Below, piece by piece: positions 1 through 7,726 of a DNA stretch of 32,184 bases (position 1 is its first letter; every line of letters starts with the position of its first letter). Source of the stretch: CAMCFD01 sp965661355. GTDB lineage: Bacteria; Pseudomonadota; Alphaproteobacteria; Rickettsiales; UBA1997. The stretch covers positions 1 to 32,184 of the forward strand of contig CBFIDI010000016.1 of NCBI GenBank assembly GCA_965661355.1, written 5' to 3'. Position numbers and translations under genes: made by a program. The notes beneath the pieces were generated by a model that worked only from the letters and a program-made list of their open reading frames with translations, was not told where the DNA came from and searched no databases.

Positions 1-19
1 ATTTTGTTGTAGATTTGTT

Positions 20-25
20 TATAAT
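20..25 (+). promoter_or_regulatory. Possible -10 box upstream of the U32 gene
   Basis: A perfect TATAAT hexamer lies 45 bases before the ATG at 70. The matching -35 would fall at or beyond the window edge, so it cannot be judged. In DNA this AT-rich a single hexamer is weak evidence. Confidence 0.3.
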
Positions 26-69
26 CTGCGTTTTCTGATATTTTTTTTAAAATAATTTCGTTGAATAAA

Positions 70-1698
70 ATGACAAATACAAAAAAACGACCAGAGTTAT
101 TATTGCCTGCGGGAAATTTAGATCGCCTTAAAACTGCTATTCTTTATGGCGCCGACGCCGTTTATTTAGGGACGCCAGATATGTCGCTTCGGGTGAAATC
201 TAGCTTTACGCTTGACGATGTTATTGAAGGCGTTGAATTTGCACATAAATTTGACAAAAAGGTTTATTTGACGCTGAATTTATTTTCGCACAATAAAGAC
301 ATTGAAAAGCTTCCGGAGTTTATTAAAACTATTAAAAAAGTTAAGCCAGATGGCCTTATTATTTCTGACCCCGGGGTGATGGAATTTGTTAAGAAAGAGG
401 CGCCAGAACTTGAAATTCATGTTTCGACGCAAGCAAATGTGTGCTCGTGGTTGACGGTTGATTTTTGGAAAAACCAAGGCGCAAGTTTGGTTGTGATGGC
501 GCGCGAAGTTGGTTTTAGCGAACTTAAAGAAATTCGTGAAAAATGCCCAGACATTAAAATTGAGGCTTTTGTTCATGGCGCAATGTGCATGACTTATTCA
601 GGAAGATGTTTGTTGTCTAACTTTTTGGCTGAGCGCGGCGCTAATCAGGGAAGTTGCGCGCATTCTTGCCGCTGGGGTTACAAGCTTAAAATTAAAGTTA
701 AAGACGGTAGCGAGCATGAAATTGAAATCAACGAAAATAACAAAGATTTATTTGATTTTTTCTTAGAAGAAGAAATTCGCCCTGGCCAGCTTTTGCCGTT
801 TGAAGAAGATGTTCATGGTTCTTACATTTTAAACGCAAAAGATTTATGTTTGTTGCCAAAATTAAATGAGTATATCGACATTGGAATTGATTCTTTTAAG
901 GTTGAGGGGAGAAATAAAACTGAATTTTACGCTGGAAGCGTTGCTCGGGTTTATCGGGCGGCGATTGATGATTATTTAAATGATTCTGATTCTTGGAATT
1001 TTGAAAATTACATGGACGAAATTAATTCAATTGCTAATCGTGGCTATTCTTTGGCTTTTCATGAAGGGCGTTTGACAAATTTAGCGCATGATTACGACAC
1101 GACGAAATCGACCGCTTTTTATGAATTTGCCGGAAAAATTATTGAGTGGGATGGTGATGATTTAATTTTTGAGGCGAAAAATTTATTGGTGAGTGGTGAT
1201 GTTTTAGAATTTTTGTCGCCTTACCAGCGCGAGCCAATTTTAATTAGACTTTACGAGTTTGACAATGTTTCAAAGGGGTTGAGACATGGCGAAATACAAA
1301 CCAGAATTCATGGCGGCCAAAAGCCAAAAATTCGCATTAATGCTTCGGCCTTTCATCTTTTTGACAAAGAAAAAATTAAAGAACTTTTACCGCCTTTTTC
1401 ATTGATTAGAAAAGAAAAATTAGTGGAACAAGCCGAGAAATTAAAGGTTGAAGAAAGGCAACTTTCGCATCAGCTTGAAGGCGGAGAAATTACGGCCCAA
1501 AAACATGAAAAGAAACATAAAAGCTATTTTCAGGCCGTTGATTTGGCGGATAAAAAGCTTGTTGCCAAAACGCCCAGAATTGGCGAAGATGGCTGTTGTG
1601 GCAAGGGTTGTAACGGATGTTTGCCATTTTGGCATGATGACAAATATGAAAAAGCGCGTGAAATTTTGAAGGGTAAAAAAATGGGCGAAATGCTGTGA
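70..1698 (+). CDS. Peptidase U32 family protein (YegQ/TrhP-RlhA type)
   Basis: Characterised U32 proteins such as YegQ/TrhP and RlhA act in hydroxylation of tRNA or rRNA bases rather than as plain peptidases. The N-terminal half is a TIM-barrel-like U32 domain: ELLLPAGN and GADAVYLG near the start, then the family signature around residues 168-202 with four cysteines (C173, C180, C196, C200) that fit an iron-sulfur site. A second block around residues 270-300 carries FKVEGRNKTEFY. The C-terminus has another cluster, C509, C510, C514 and C517, in the motif CCGKGCNGC. I prefer the ATG at 70 (protein MTNTKKRPELLLPAG, 542 residues) to an in-frame TTG at 61, which would add only three residues. 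A TATAAT at 20-25 may be its -10 box. The family call is firm; which RNA position it modifies is unknown. Confidence 0.88.
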   Translation: MTNTKKRPELLLPAGNLDRLKTAILYGADAVYLGTPDMSLRVKSSFTLDDVIEGVEFAHKFDKKVYLTLNLFSHNKDIEKLPEFIKTIKKVKPDGLIISDPGVMEFVKKEAPELEIHVSTQANVCSWLTVDFWKNQGASLVVMAREVGFSELKEIREKCPDIKIEAFVHGAMCMTYSGRCLLSNFLAERGANQGSCAHSCRWGYKLKIKVKDGSEHEIEINENNKDLFDFFLEEEIRPGQLLPFEEDVHGSYILNAKDLCLLPKLNEYIDIGIDSFKVEGRNKTEFYAGSVARVYRAAIDDYLNDSDSWNFENYMDEINSIANRGYSLAFHEGRLTNLAHDYDTTKSTAFYEFAGKIIEWDGDDLIFEAKNLLVSGDVLEFLSPYQREPILIRLYEFDNVSKGLRHGEIQTRIHGGQKPKIRINASAFHLFDKEKIKELLPPFSLIRKEKLVEQAEKLKVEERQLSHQLEGGEITAQKHEKKHKSYFQAVDLADKKLVAKTPRIGEDGCCGKGCNGCLPFWHDDKYEKAREILKGKKMGEML

Positions 1699-1700
1699 TT

Positions 1701-1722
1701 AAAAATCGCCTCGGCGATTTTT
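1701..1722 (+). terminator. Rho-independent terminator after the U32 gene
   Basis: A perfect inverted repeat, AAAAATCGCC-TC-GGCGATTTTT, begins two bases after the stop codon. The GC core is CGCC/GGCG and the descending arm ends in five T. This is the clearest hairpin terminator in the window and ends the U32 transcription unit. Confidence 0.8.
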
Positions 1723-1740
1723 GAAGGGTTTTTGCGTTTA

Positions 1741-1862
1741 TCAATGATTGACGAGGAAGCCTTGATTGCTGGTATTTTTTTTGAATCAAAACTCGTCTTG
1801 ATGATTTTTATTGCGCTTTTGAAGTTCGTCAATAATTAACGAAGAAGCAAGAATTATTGCTG
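1741..1862. repeat. Two degenerate copies of a ~34-base repeat
   Basis: Copy one starts at 1741 (TCAATGATTGACGAGGAAGC) and copy two 87 bases later at 1828 (TCAATAATTAACGAAGAAGC). Both continue to ATTGCTG. The first 20 bases differ at only three places, all G/A exchanges. The second copy can fold with its flank as TTCGT...ACGAA, and GACGAG at 1750 can pair with CTCGTC at 1792. Whether the element is repeated elsewhere in the genome cannot be seen from this window. Confidence 0.45.
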
Positions 1863-2475
1863 TTTTAACGAGGTTTTAAAATTTTTCTAGCAAGAATTAA
1901 ATTTTTTATTTTCATGGGGCGTGAAAAATCTTGAAGTTAAAATATTTATTTAGGCAAACTTATTGTTTTTGTTTGTTAATTTTTTAAGATTCTAATGCCA
2001 AATCCTAGCTTTTAATTCTAATTTTAAGCTAAATAATTTGATTAATAAATTCGTGCGCAAAAACTAACCTTGAAAAAAGTCTATTTTGAGATTTTGGCAA
2101 TGAATTTTAACATTAAATTTTAATTTAATTACTTAATTACATTTTAGCCCTGTTTTTTTAACTTTAGCGCCATTTAAACTTTAAGTAAAAATAACTCAAT
2201 AACAGAAGTTAGAACCGAAGCTTCAATTAAACATTTTTGCACTTAAAAATCCTCTAAAAAAACCTAAAAATCTACAATAAAAAAACTTGAACCCTTTGCT
2301 TTTACGGCTTCGCAACTTTTCAGGCTTCGCATGGCCTCAAATGATGAGATAATTTTACCTAGATCTTTGCAATAAATTTTCTGCTTAAAAAAATAAAAAG
2401 TTGAGAATTTAGCTGCAATTTGTTAAAATTTTACGCAATTAAATAATTTAAGGCGCAAAATAAATTTTTAAGCAT

Positions 2476-2497
2476 TGGTTATTTTTTTAACCATTTT
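2476..2497 (+). terminator. Hairpin with T-tract upstream of cmk
   Basis: TGGTTA-TTTTTT-TAACCA followed by TTTT forms a 6-bp stem with a 6-base loop, ending 36 bases before the cmk ATG. It could be a weak terminator or leader attenuator, or chance structure in AT-rich DNA. Confidence 0.35.
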
Positions 2498-2533
2498 ACT
2501 CAAGTCAAATTTCTTAAAAACAAAAATATTTTC

Positions 2534-3181
2534 ATGAAAAATCCACTTCTAATTGCAATTGACGGGCCAAGCGCTTCTGGAAAAGGGAGTTTGGCGGCGA
2601 AAATTGCTGATCGTTACGACATTGCTTATTTAAACACTGGCGCGCTTTATCGGGCGGTGGCTTGGCGCTTAATTAATGATGATGAAATTTCGCTTGAAAA
2701 TTTTGAAATAAATCTTGACAAACTTACCAAAAATATTGGCGATGACAATTTAGATGCCGAAGAACTTTTTAGCGAAAAAACTGGCGAAATTGCCTCAAAA
2801 ATTGCAAAAAATGCATTTTTAAGGCTAAAGTTAATCGAGTTTCAGAAAGATTTCATTCAAAATGGAATTTCTAGTAAAAATGGCGCAGTTTTAGATGGTC
2901 GCGATATTTCTTCAATAATAATGCCAGAAGCAAATTTCAAATTTTTTGTGACCGCATCAGTTGAAATTAGAGCGCAAAGACGCTTTAAGCAACTTAGCGA
3001 AAAAGGTGAAAATGTTACTTTTGACGAAATTTTAAAGCAACTTAAGAAACGCGATGAAAATGACCAAAACCGTAAAAACTCGCCGCTTATTATTGATGGC
3101 GACGCCTTTATTATTGACAATGGCGCTTTAAACGCAAAAGAAACTTTTTTGAAAGTGGTTGAAATTATTGAAAAAGCCTAG
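2534..3181 (+). CDS. cmk: Cytidylate kinase
   Basis: Phosphorylates CMP and dCMP to the diphosphates with ATP in the cytoplasm, feeding RNA and DNA precursor pools. The 215-residue length is normal for bacterial Cmk. The P-loop is GPSASGKGS at residues 11-19. It is followed by the family motif LNTGALYRAVAWR, the central LDGRDISSIIMPEA block, and the lid/CMP-binding stretch with R-RR and KKRDENDQNR followed by NSPL. The start is the only ATG before the P-loop and gives the usual short N-terminus. The gene stands alone: the common alphaproteobacterial partners aroA and rpsA are not beside it. The following spacer (3182-3427) contains only a possible promoter for the next gene. Confidence 0.95.
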   Translation: MKNPLLIAIDGPSASGKGSLAAKIADRYDIAYLNTGALYRAVAWRLINDDEISLENFEINLDKLTKNIGDDNLDAEELFSEKTGEIASKIAKNAFLRLKLIEFQKDFIQNGISSKNGAVLDGRDISSIIMPEANFKFFVTASVEIRAQRRFKQLSEKGENVTFDEILKQLKKRDENDQNRKNSPLIIDGDAFIIDNGALNAKETFLKVVEIIEKA

Positions 3182-3257
3182 TTTTTTATAAAAATTACGA
3201 CTAAAAACCGACATTGCGCTAGATCCTTAATTTAAGCTGGCCAAAAACAAGAAAAAC

Positions 3258-3285
3258 TTGCATTTTTTTGTAAATTTTCTATAAT
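3258..3285 (+). promoter_or_regulatory. Possible promoter upstream of purL
   Basis: TTGCAT, 16 bases, then a perfect TATAAT. The predicted transcript would start near 3292 and have a leader of about 135 bases before the purL ATG. The -35 matches only three of six consensus bases, so confidence is limited. Confidence 0.35.
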
Positions 3286-3427
3286 TTTATTAAAATTTAA
3301 GTTGATGAAAATAATATTTTGCTTAATAATCAAAAATGAAAAATCTGAATTAAATTTTTAAGAATTTAATGCAATAATTTCCAAATTTTTTAACTCAGAC
3401 AACAAATCAAGAAATAATATTTATTTT

Positions 3428-4570
3428 ATGAAAAACGAAGTAGAAGTTACAACAAAATTAGCCCTAGAGCACGGATTAAGCGAAAGAGAATATGAAAAAG
3501 TTCTCGAAATTTTAGGAAGAATACCAACAATTACCGAGCTTGGCGTTATTTCGGCCATGTGGAGCGAACATTGCTCTTACAAATCAACAAAGAAATGGTT
3601 AAAGACAATGCACACCAAAGAAGATTGGGTAATTTGTGGGCCTGGTGAAAATGCTGGAGTTGTCGACATTGGCGATGGTGATGCAATTATTTTTAAGATG
3701 GAAAGCCACAACCACCCTTCTTTTATCGAACCTTACCAAGGTGCGGCAACTGGTGTTGGAGGAATTTTGCGCGATGTATTCACCATGGGCGCAAGACCAA
3801 TTGCAAATTTAAATGCGCTGCGTTTTGGCGAAATTGACCACCCAAAAACTAAAAGCCTGCTTAACGGAGTTGTCTCAGGAATTGGCGGCTACGGAAATTG
3901 TGTTGGCGTGCCTACGGTTGGTGGCGAGGTTAATTTTCACAAAAGTTACAATGGTAATATTTTAGTAAATGCCATGACGGTTGGCTTAGCTAGGGCTGAT
4001 AAAATTTTCTATTCTGCTGCCTCCGAAGTTGGAGCGCCAGTGGTTTATGTGGGTTCGAAAACTGGGCGCGACGGAATTAACGGCGCGGTTATGGCCTCGG
4101 ACGAATTTAAAGAAGGTGACGAAGACAAACGGCCAACGGTTCAGGTTGGTGATCCGTTTACTGAAAAATTATTAATTGAAGCTTGTTTAGAGTTAATGCA
4201 AGGTGACTCAATTTTGTCAATTCAAGATATGGGCGCGGCTGGACTGACTTCTTCAAGTTTTGAAATGTCTGGTAAAGGCGGAACTGGTGTTGAGCTTGAC
4301 CTTGAAAAAGTGCCGCAGCGTGAAGAAGGCATGACGCCTTACGAAATAATGCTTTCGGAAAGTCAAGAAAGAATGTTAATGGTTTTAAAACCCGGCAAAG
4401 AAGATTCTGCAAAAGAAGTTTTTGACAAATGGGGTTTAGATTTTGCAGTTATTGGCAAAGTAACCGACACCGGAAATGTTGTAATTAAAATGAATGGTGA
4501 AATTTATGGCGAAATTCCTTCATTGCCGCTTTCGGAAGAGGCTCCGGAATATGACAGACCTTATGTTTAA
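3428..4570 (+). CDS. purL: N-terminal half of FGAM synthase (PurL), ends at the mid-protein linker
   Basis: PurL makes formylglycinamidine ribonucleotide in purine synthesis, using ammonia delivered by PurQ. The first 380 residues of small-type PurL are intact: MWSEHCSYKSTK at 44-55, MESHNHPSFIEPYQGAATG from residue 91, GGILRDVFTMGARP, and the AIRS-type stretch with VQVGDPFTEKLL, GAAGLTSS and SESQERML. It then stops after SEEAPEYDRPYV, the linker where the second AIRS-like half normally begins. Usual length is about 720-760 residues. The 450 bases to ccoG show no second-half motif in any plus frame, so a single frameshift cannot explain the loss; at least 600 bases are missing. The reading frame has no internal damage. 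It is either a recent truncation or half of a split gene with the partner elsewhere. Confidence 0.85.
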   Translation: MKNEVEVTTKLALEHGLSEREYEKVLEILGRIPTITELGVISAMWSEHCSYKSTKKWLKTMHTKEDWVICGPGENAGVVDIGDGDAIIFKMESHNHPSFIEPYQGAATGVGGILRDVFTMGARPIANLNALRFGEIDHPKTKSLLNGVVSGIGGYGNCVGVPTVGGEVNFHKSYNGNILVNAMTVGLARADKIFYSAASEVGAPVVYVGSKTGRDGINGAVMASDEFKEGDEDKRPTVQVGDPFTEKLLIEACLELMQGDSILSIQDMGAAGLTSSSFEMSGKGGTGVELDLEKVPQREEGMTPYEIMLSESQERMLMVLKPGKEDSAKEVFDKWGLDFAVIGKVTDTGNVVIKMNGEIYGEIPSLPLSEEAPEYDRPYV

Positions 4571-5020
4571 AGCAAAAATTTAAACTTAGCCAGAAGTTTT
4601 GAGGGAAGTTTTTTGTCGTCATTAACATAACAGCCAGGCAAAGAATCTGGCCGAATATATTGCGAACAAACTCAATCAATCGCCGTGAAGACTTCTAAGG
4701 AAATATCCTCTCTTTTAAGATTAAATTTAGAGGCCTTCTTAAAAGAAAAACTGAATTTAAAAGAAATAGGCGATTTAAGCAAGGCAATAATTAATTTAGA
4801 AAAGAAACAATGTCAATGACTAAGATCTAATAACAAAACTATTTGGGCTTAGTTAGAAAATCAGGAAATGAATAAAAAATTACAGAAAAATATTATTTTA
4901 TCCAATAATCTTACTAATTGACCAAAATAATATTTAAATTCACAAATTAACACAGCAACAAAATTTATTGAGAAAGAAAAATAAATTGACAAATATTTAA
5001 AGAAAATCAACAAAAACTAA
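4571..5020. other. Spacer after truncated purL, with one cryptic reading frame
   Basis: This 450-base stretch holds no recognisable gene. It does not contain the missing PurL half. The only protein-like feature is the short frame at 4631-4819, described separately. The last 150 bases before ccoG are very AT-rich. A TTGACA at 4986-4991 has no good -10 at a suitable distance. Confidence 0.5.
4685..4819 (+). pseudogene. Possible gene remnant, unrecognised
   Basis: An open frame runs from 4631 to the stop at 4819, in the same frame as purL. From a GTG at 4685 it would encode 44 residues beginning VKTSKEISSLLRLNLEAFLK and continuing with KEIGDLSKAIINLEK. The Leu/Lys/Glu-rich, helix-like character resembles real protein more than its surroundings do. 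No start with a ribosome binding site is evident. I do not recognise the family. It could be the tail of a decayed gene, a small protein, or chance. Confidence 0.2.
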
Positions 5021-6451
5021 ATGGACATATCAGAATATTTCGAAGCCAAAAAGCGCATCTACCCGCAATCAGTCAAAGGCAAGATTCGCAATTTAAAATG
5101 GGTCTTAAACGCAATGTTTTTGCTTATTTATCTTGGTTCACCTTTTTTACGCTGGGGCCGCGGAGAAGGCAAGCCCGACCAAGCAATTTTAATTGATTTT
5201 GCAAATTCTAAAGGTTATTTTTTTGGCATAGAAATGTGGCCCGACGAAGTTTATTACCTCATGGCAATTTTAGTTTTGGCGGCGGTTTCGCTGTTTTTTA
5301 TTACCTCTCTTTTTGGCCGAGTTTGGTGTGGCTACGCATGTTTTCAAACAGTTTGGACTGATATTTTCATTGCGCTAGAAAAAGTTTTTCAGGGCGATCG
5401 CAACCAGCGCATAATTCTTGATCGCAAAAATTCTTTTGAAAAATTCTACAAAAAACTCCTAACCCATATTTCTTGGATTATTGTTGCGTTAATTACCGGT
5501 TATGGTTTTACCAATTATTTTTCGGATGTATTTTTTCAATTTGAAGAACTTTTGCAATTTAACTTAAAATTAAGCACCCTACTTTGGACACTAGGAATTG
5601 CGGCCATGACTTACATAATGGCTGGTTTTGCCCGTGACCATGTTTGTACTTTTATGTGCCCTTATGCGCGATTTCAATCGGCGATGTTTGACCGCGACAC
5701 TTTAATTGTAGCTTACGATAAAAAGCGCGGCGAGCCCAGAGGAAAGCTTAAAAGCAAAGATTTTTCACTTGAACCAGAAATTCATCAGGGCGATTGCATC
5801 GATTGCAAACAATGCGTCGTGGTTTGCCCAACCGGAATTGACATTCGTGACGGTTTACAAATGGAATGTATTGCTTGCGGACTTTGTATTGACGCTTGCA
5901 ATGATGTAATGCAAAAAATAAATCGACCAAAAGGTCTAATTCGCTACGAAACGCAAAGACATTTAGAGCAAGGTGGCAAAAAAGCTAAATTCAAAATTTT
6001 TAGGCCAAGATTTTTTTATTATTTCGTAATTTTATCAGCCATTTCTTTCTTTTTATTATATTCACTTGCAACAAAATCAGACCTTGAAATAGCAGCCGTA
6101 GCAGACAGAAACCCTCCATATGTCTTGCTTTCTGACGGATCTATTCGCAACGGATATTTGCTAAAATTTGTCAATAAAGAAAATAGATTACGCAAATTTA
6201 AAATTGATATCATTCGACCAAAAGAAGCAAAATTAAAAATTCGCGGCAAAAAAATTAACGAAAATATAGTTAAAATTAATGCTAACAATTCACAAAATTA
6301 CAAAATTTTTATTAAATTATCAAAGCAATTTTTGTCACAAATAAGCTCTGACGAAGGAATAATCAAATTGCAAATAAAAGAAATTGATCCAAAAGATACT
6401 AAAAATCTAAAAAGCAGGCAAATAAATGTAATTTTTATTTCAGGTCAATAA
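5021..6451 (+). CDS. ccoG: Cytochrome c oxidase accessory protein CcoG (FixG)
   Basis: CcoG is an inner-membrane iron-sulfur protein that helps supply copper to cbb3-type cytochrome oxidase. At 476 residues it has the full family layout: an N-terminal membrane segment around 29-45, a second around 78-97, the CGYACFQTVW motif (C103, C107), two further membrane segments, CTFMCPYARFQSAMFDRDTL (C209, C213), and two ferredoxin motifs. These are C259-x2-C262-x2-C265-x3-C269-P and C283-x2-C286-x2-C289-x3-C293. A last membrane segment (about 330-348) precedes a C-terminal immunoglobulin-like domain. All cluster cysteines are present, so it should be functional. The ccoNOQP and ccoS/ccoI genes are not in this window. 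The gene stands alone and converges with holC. Confidence 0.93.
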   Translation: MDISEYFEAKKRIYPQSVKGKIRNLKWVLNAMFLLIYLGSPFLRWGRGEGKPDQAILIDFANSKGYFFGIEMWPDEVYYLMAILVLAAVSLFFITSLFGRVWCGYACFQTVWTDIFIALEKVFQGDRNQRIILDRKNSFEKFYKKLLTHISWIIVALITGYGFTNYFSDVFFQFEELLQFNLKLSTLLWTLGIAAMTYIMAGFARDHVCTFMCPYARFQSAMFDRDTLIVAYDKKRGEPRGKLKSKDFSLEPEIHQGDCIDCKQCVVVCPTGIDIRDGLQMECIACGLCIDACNDVMQKINRPKGLIRYETQRHLEQGGKKAKFKIFRPRFFYYFVILSAISFFLLYSLATKSDLEIAAVADRNPPYVLLSDGSIRNGYLLKFVNKENRLRKFKIDIIRPKEAKLKIRGKKINENIVKINANNSQNYKIFIKLSKQFLSQISSDEGIIKLQIKEIDPKDTKNLKSRQINVIFISGQ

Positions 6452-6569
6452 TAAGATTTGCAGTTTTTGTAATTGAAATTTGCTAATTTTTATTGATGTG
6501 CATTTTTTTGACGGCAAAATTTTTGTAATTAGAAGGGAAAAACTTGCAAAACGTAATAAAATAATGAAA

Positions 6570-7010
6570 TCAAAGACTGAACTCTTCCCACTTTCCAGCA
6601 ATTTTTTTGTAAGATTTTGCTTGAAAACTATCACCCAAACTATTTTTAAATTTCTTAACATTGTCCGTCGTCATTGAATCATAAAAATAGAAAATTCGCG
6701 AAAAATTTATTAAGAAGTCAAGTGAGCAATTTTCGGTTAGCACTAAATATTGAGAATTATTTTCGTTTTTTTCTTCATTCGTAATTAAAAATGGTTGTAT
6801 TTTTAAGTCAATGTCATTTTCAATATTAGTTGCATGAGCAACAAATTTTGTTTTACTAAATTGCCATAAACCGCCATCAATTTCTGCCATTTTTGCGGGC
6901 TCTTTAGCGTAAATTAAGGTATTTTTCTTTTCTTCTAAAATCTTCAAAAGAAGTGGCGCCATAGATTTAACGATTACATCGTCAATTTGATAAAAATTTA
7001 TCTCATTCAT
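6570..7010 (-). CDS. holC: DNA polymerase III chi subunit
   Basis: Chi is the clamp-loader accessory subunit that links the replicase to single-strand binding protein. The 146-residue product has the usual size and pattern: an N-terminal YQIDD.. opening, a Rossmann-like core with KNTLIYAK, and the conserved LWQFSKTKFVAHAT block near residues 48-61, matching the family's LW(T/S)F...F.PH. PFLITNEEKNENN and a C-terminal helix ending in a WEEFSL tail follow. It lies 137 bases downstream of rppH on the same strand and may be cotranscribed with it; no terminator is evident between them. It converges with ccoG across a 118-base gap. In many alphaproteobacteria holC follows pepA; that gene is absent here. 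Confidence 0.85.
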   Translation of the reverse strand: MNEINFYQIDDVIVKSMAPLLLKILEEKKNTLIYAKEPAKMAEIDGGLWQFSKTKFVAHATNIENDIDLKIQPFLITNEEKNENNSQYLVLTENCSLDFLINFSRIFYFYDSMTTDNVKKFKNSLGDSFQAKSYKKIAGKWEEFSL

Positions 7011-7147
7011 TATTTTATTTTATGGAATTTAAGAATATTTAAAAAGAACTAATATTGCTTAATTAATATTACATTAAAAACAGCTTAAAAAAGGGCTTCA
7101 ATTTTAAGAATCGACGACTAAATTAGCAAATTACTAAGGCGTAAATT

Positions 7148-7633
7148 TTAAAAATAGTCATTAAATTCGGCCAATATTTCTTTGTAGAGATTTTGCTTAA
7201 AAGATACTATTTTTTCTACGACTTCATTTTGATCAAACCATCTCCAATCAGAAAATTCAGGCTCTTCTGTATTAATATTTATGGCTGAATTGTCACCGGT
7301 AAATTTTAATAAATACCATTTTTGTTTTTGCCCAAGATATTTTCCGCCCCAAAATTTTTTTTGTAATTTATATGGCAAATTATAGTAATAATAATCTTCG
7401 CTTATTGAAATTATTTGAGCATTTCTCTTTTCAACGCCAGTTTCTTCTTTTAATTCACGAAACATGGCTAAATTCTCATCTTCATTTTCGTCAATTCCGC
7501 CCTGTGGCATTTGCCAAGCGTCAGAATTATTGTCAATTCTTTTGCCAACAAATATCTTCTTGTCAGAGTTAATTAGTACAATACCGACACCCTTTCGATA
7601 CAGATAATCAGGCTTTTTATCGGTGCTTATCAT
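7148..7633 (-). CDS. rppH: RNA pyrophosphohydrolase (Nudix)
   Basis: Removes pyrophosphate from the 5' end of triphosphorylated transcripts, starting mRNA decay; the family was also called IalA/NudH. The 161-residue protein has YRKGVGIVLINSDKKIFVGK at residues 11-30, the AWQMPQGGID motif typical of RppH, and a perfect Nudix box GGIDENEDENLAMFRELKEE (continuing TGV) that supplies the metal-binding glutamates. The later QKQKWYLLKF and EFSDWRWF blocks are also diagnostic of RppH against other Nudix enzymes. The ATG at 7633 gives the standard N-terminus. A promoter (TTGATT-17-TATGAT) lies just upstream on the minus strand and interlocks with the thrC promoter. Confidence 0.93.
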   Translation of the reverse strand: MISTDKKPDYLYRKGVGIVLINSDKKIFVGKRIDNNSDAWQMPQGGIDENEDENLAMFRELKEETGVEKRNAQIISISEDYYYYNLPYKLQKKFWGGKYLGQKQKWYLLKFTGDNSAININTEEPEFSDWRWFDQNEVVEKIVSFKQNLYKEILAEFNDYF

Positions 7634-7648
7634 AATGTTTAATAGTTT

Positions 7649-7677
7649 TTGACTTTATCAATATTTTATGTTAAAAT
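7649..7677 (+). promoter_or_regulatory. Predicted sigma-70 promoter of thrC
   Basis: TTGACT at 7649-7654, 17-base spacer, TAAAAT at 7672-7677. The start would be near 7684, giving a leader of about 43 bases before the thrC ATG at 7727. The TTG of this -35 box is also the apparent upstream start of a longer open frame, which argues that the longer frame is not the real gene start. Confidence 0.65.
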
Positions 7678-7704
7678 CATAGTAGGTTTATATGTAAAAA
7701 TCAA
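7676..7704 (-). promoter_or_regulatory. Predicted sigma-70 promoter of rppH
   Basis: Read on the minus strand: TTGATT (7704-7699), 17-base spacer, TATGAT (7681-7676). The transcript would begin near 7669, about 36 bases before the rppH ATG. Its -10 box overlaps the thrC -10 box by two bases, so polymerase probably cannot occupy both at once. Confidence 0.55.
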
Positions 7705-7726
7705 TTATTTATCCGCTTTAAATAAA

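Larger units (their letters stand above)
1723..2533. other. Long non-coding spacer (811 bases)
   Basis: No reading frame with protein-like character was found on either strand. It holds a two-copy degenerate repeat at 1741-1862, a short pair of direct repeats GGCTTCGCA at 2306-2314 and 2323-2331, and a hairpin just before cmk at 2476-2497. The rest is AT-rich with scattered stops in all frames. It may be the remains of a decayed gene, but no family is recognisable. Confidence 0.6.

Noticed and set aside
61..69. TTG start three codons before the U32 ATG
   Set aside because: An ATG follows after three codons and nothing favours the TTG, such as a ribosome binding site.
4568..5020. purL broken by a simple frameshift or stop mutation
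   Set aside because: No frame after 4570 encodes the second half, and only 450 bases separate it from ccoG, while about 1,050 would be needed.
7649..7726. In-frame 26-residue N-terminal extension of thrC from a TTG
   Set aside because: The TTG is the -35 box of a near-consensus promoter, the extension has no threonine synthase character, and the ATG at 7727 gives the family's normal start.
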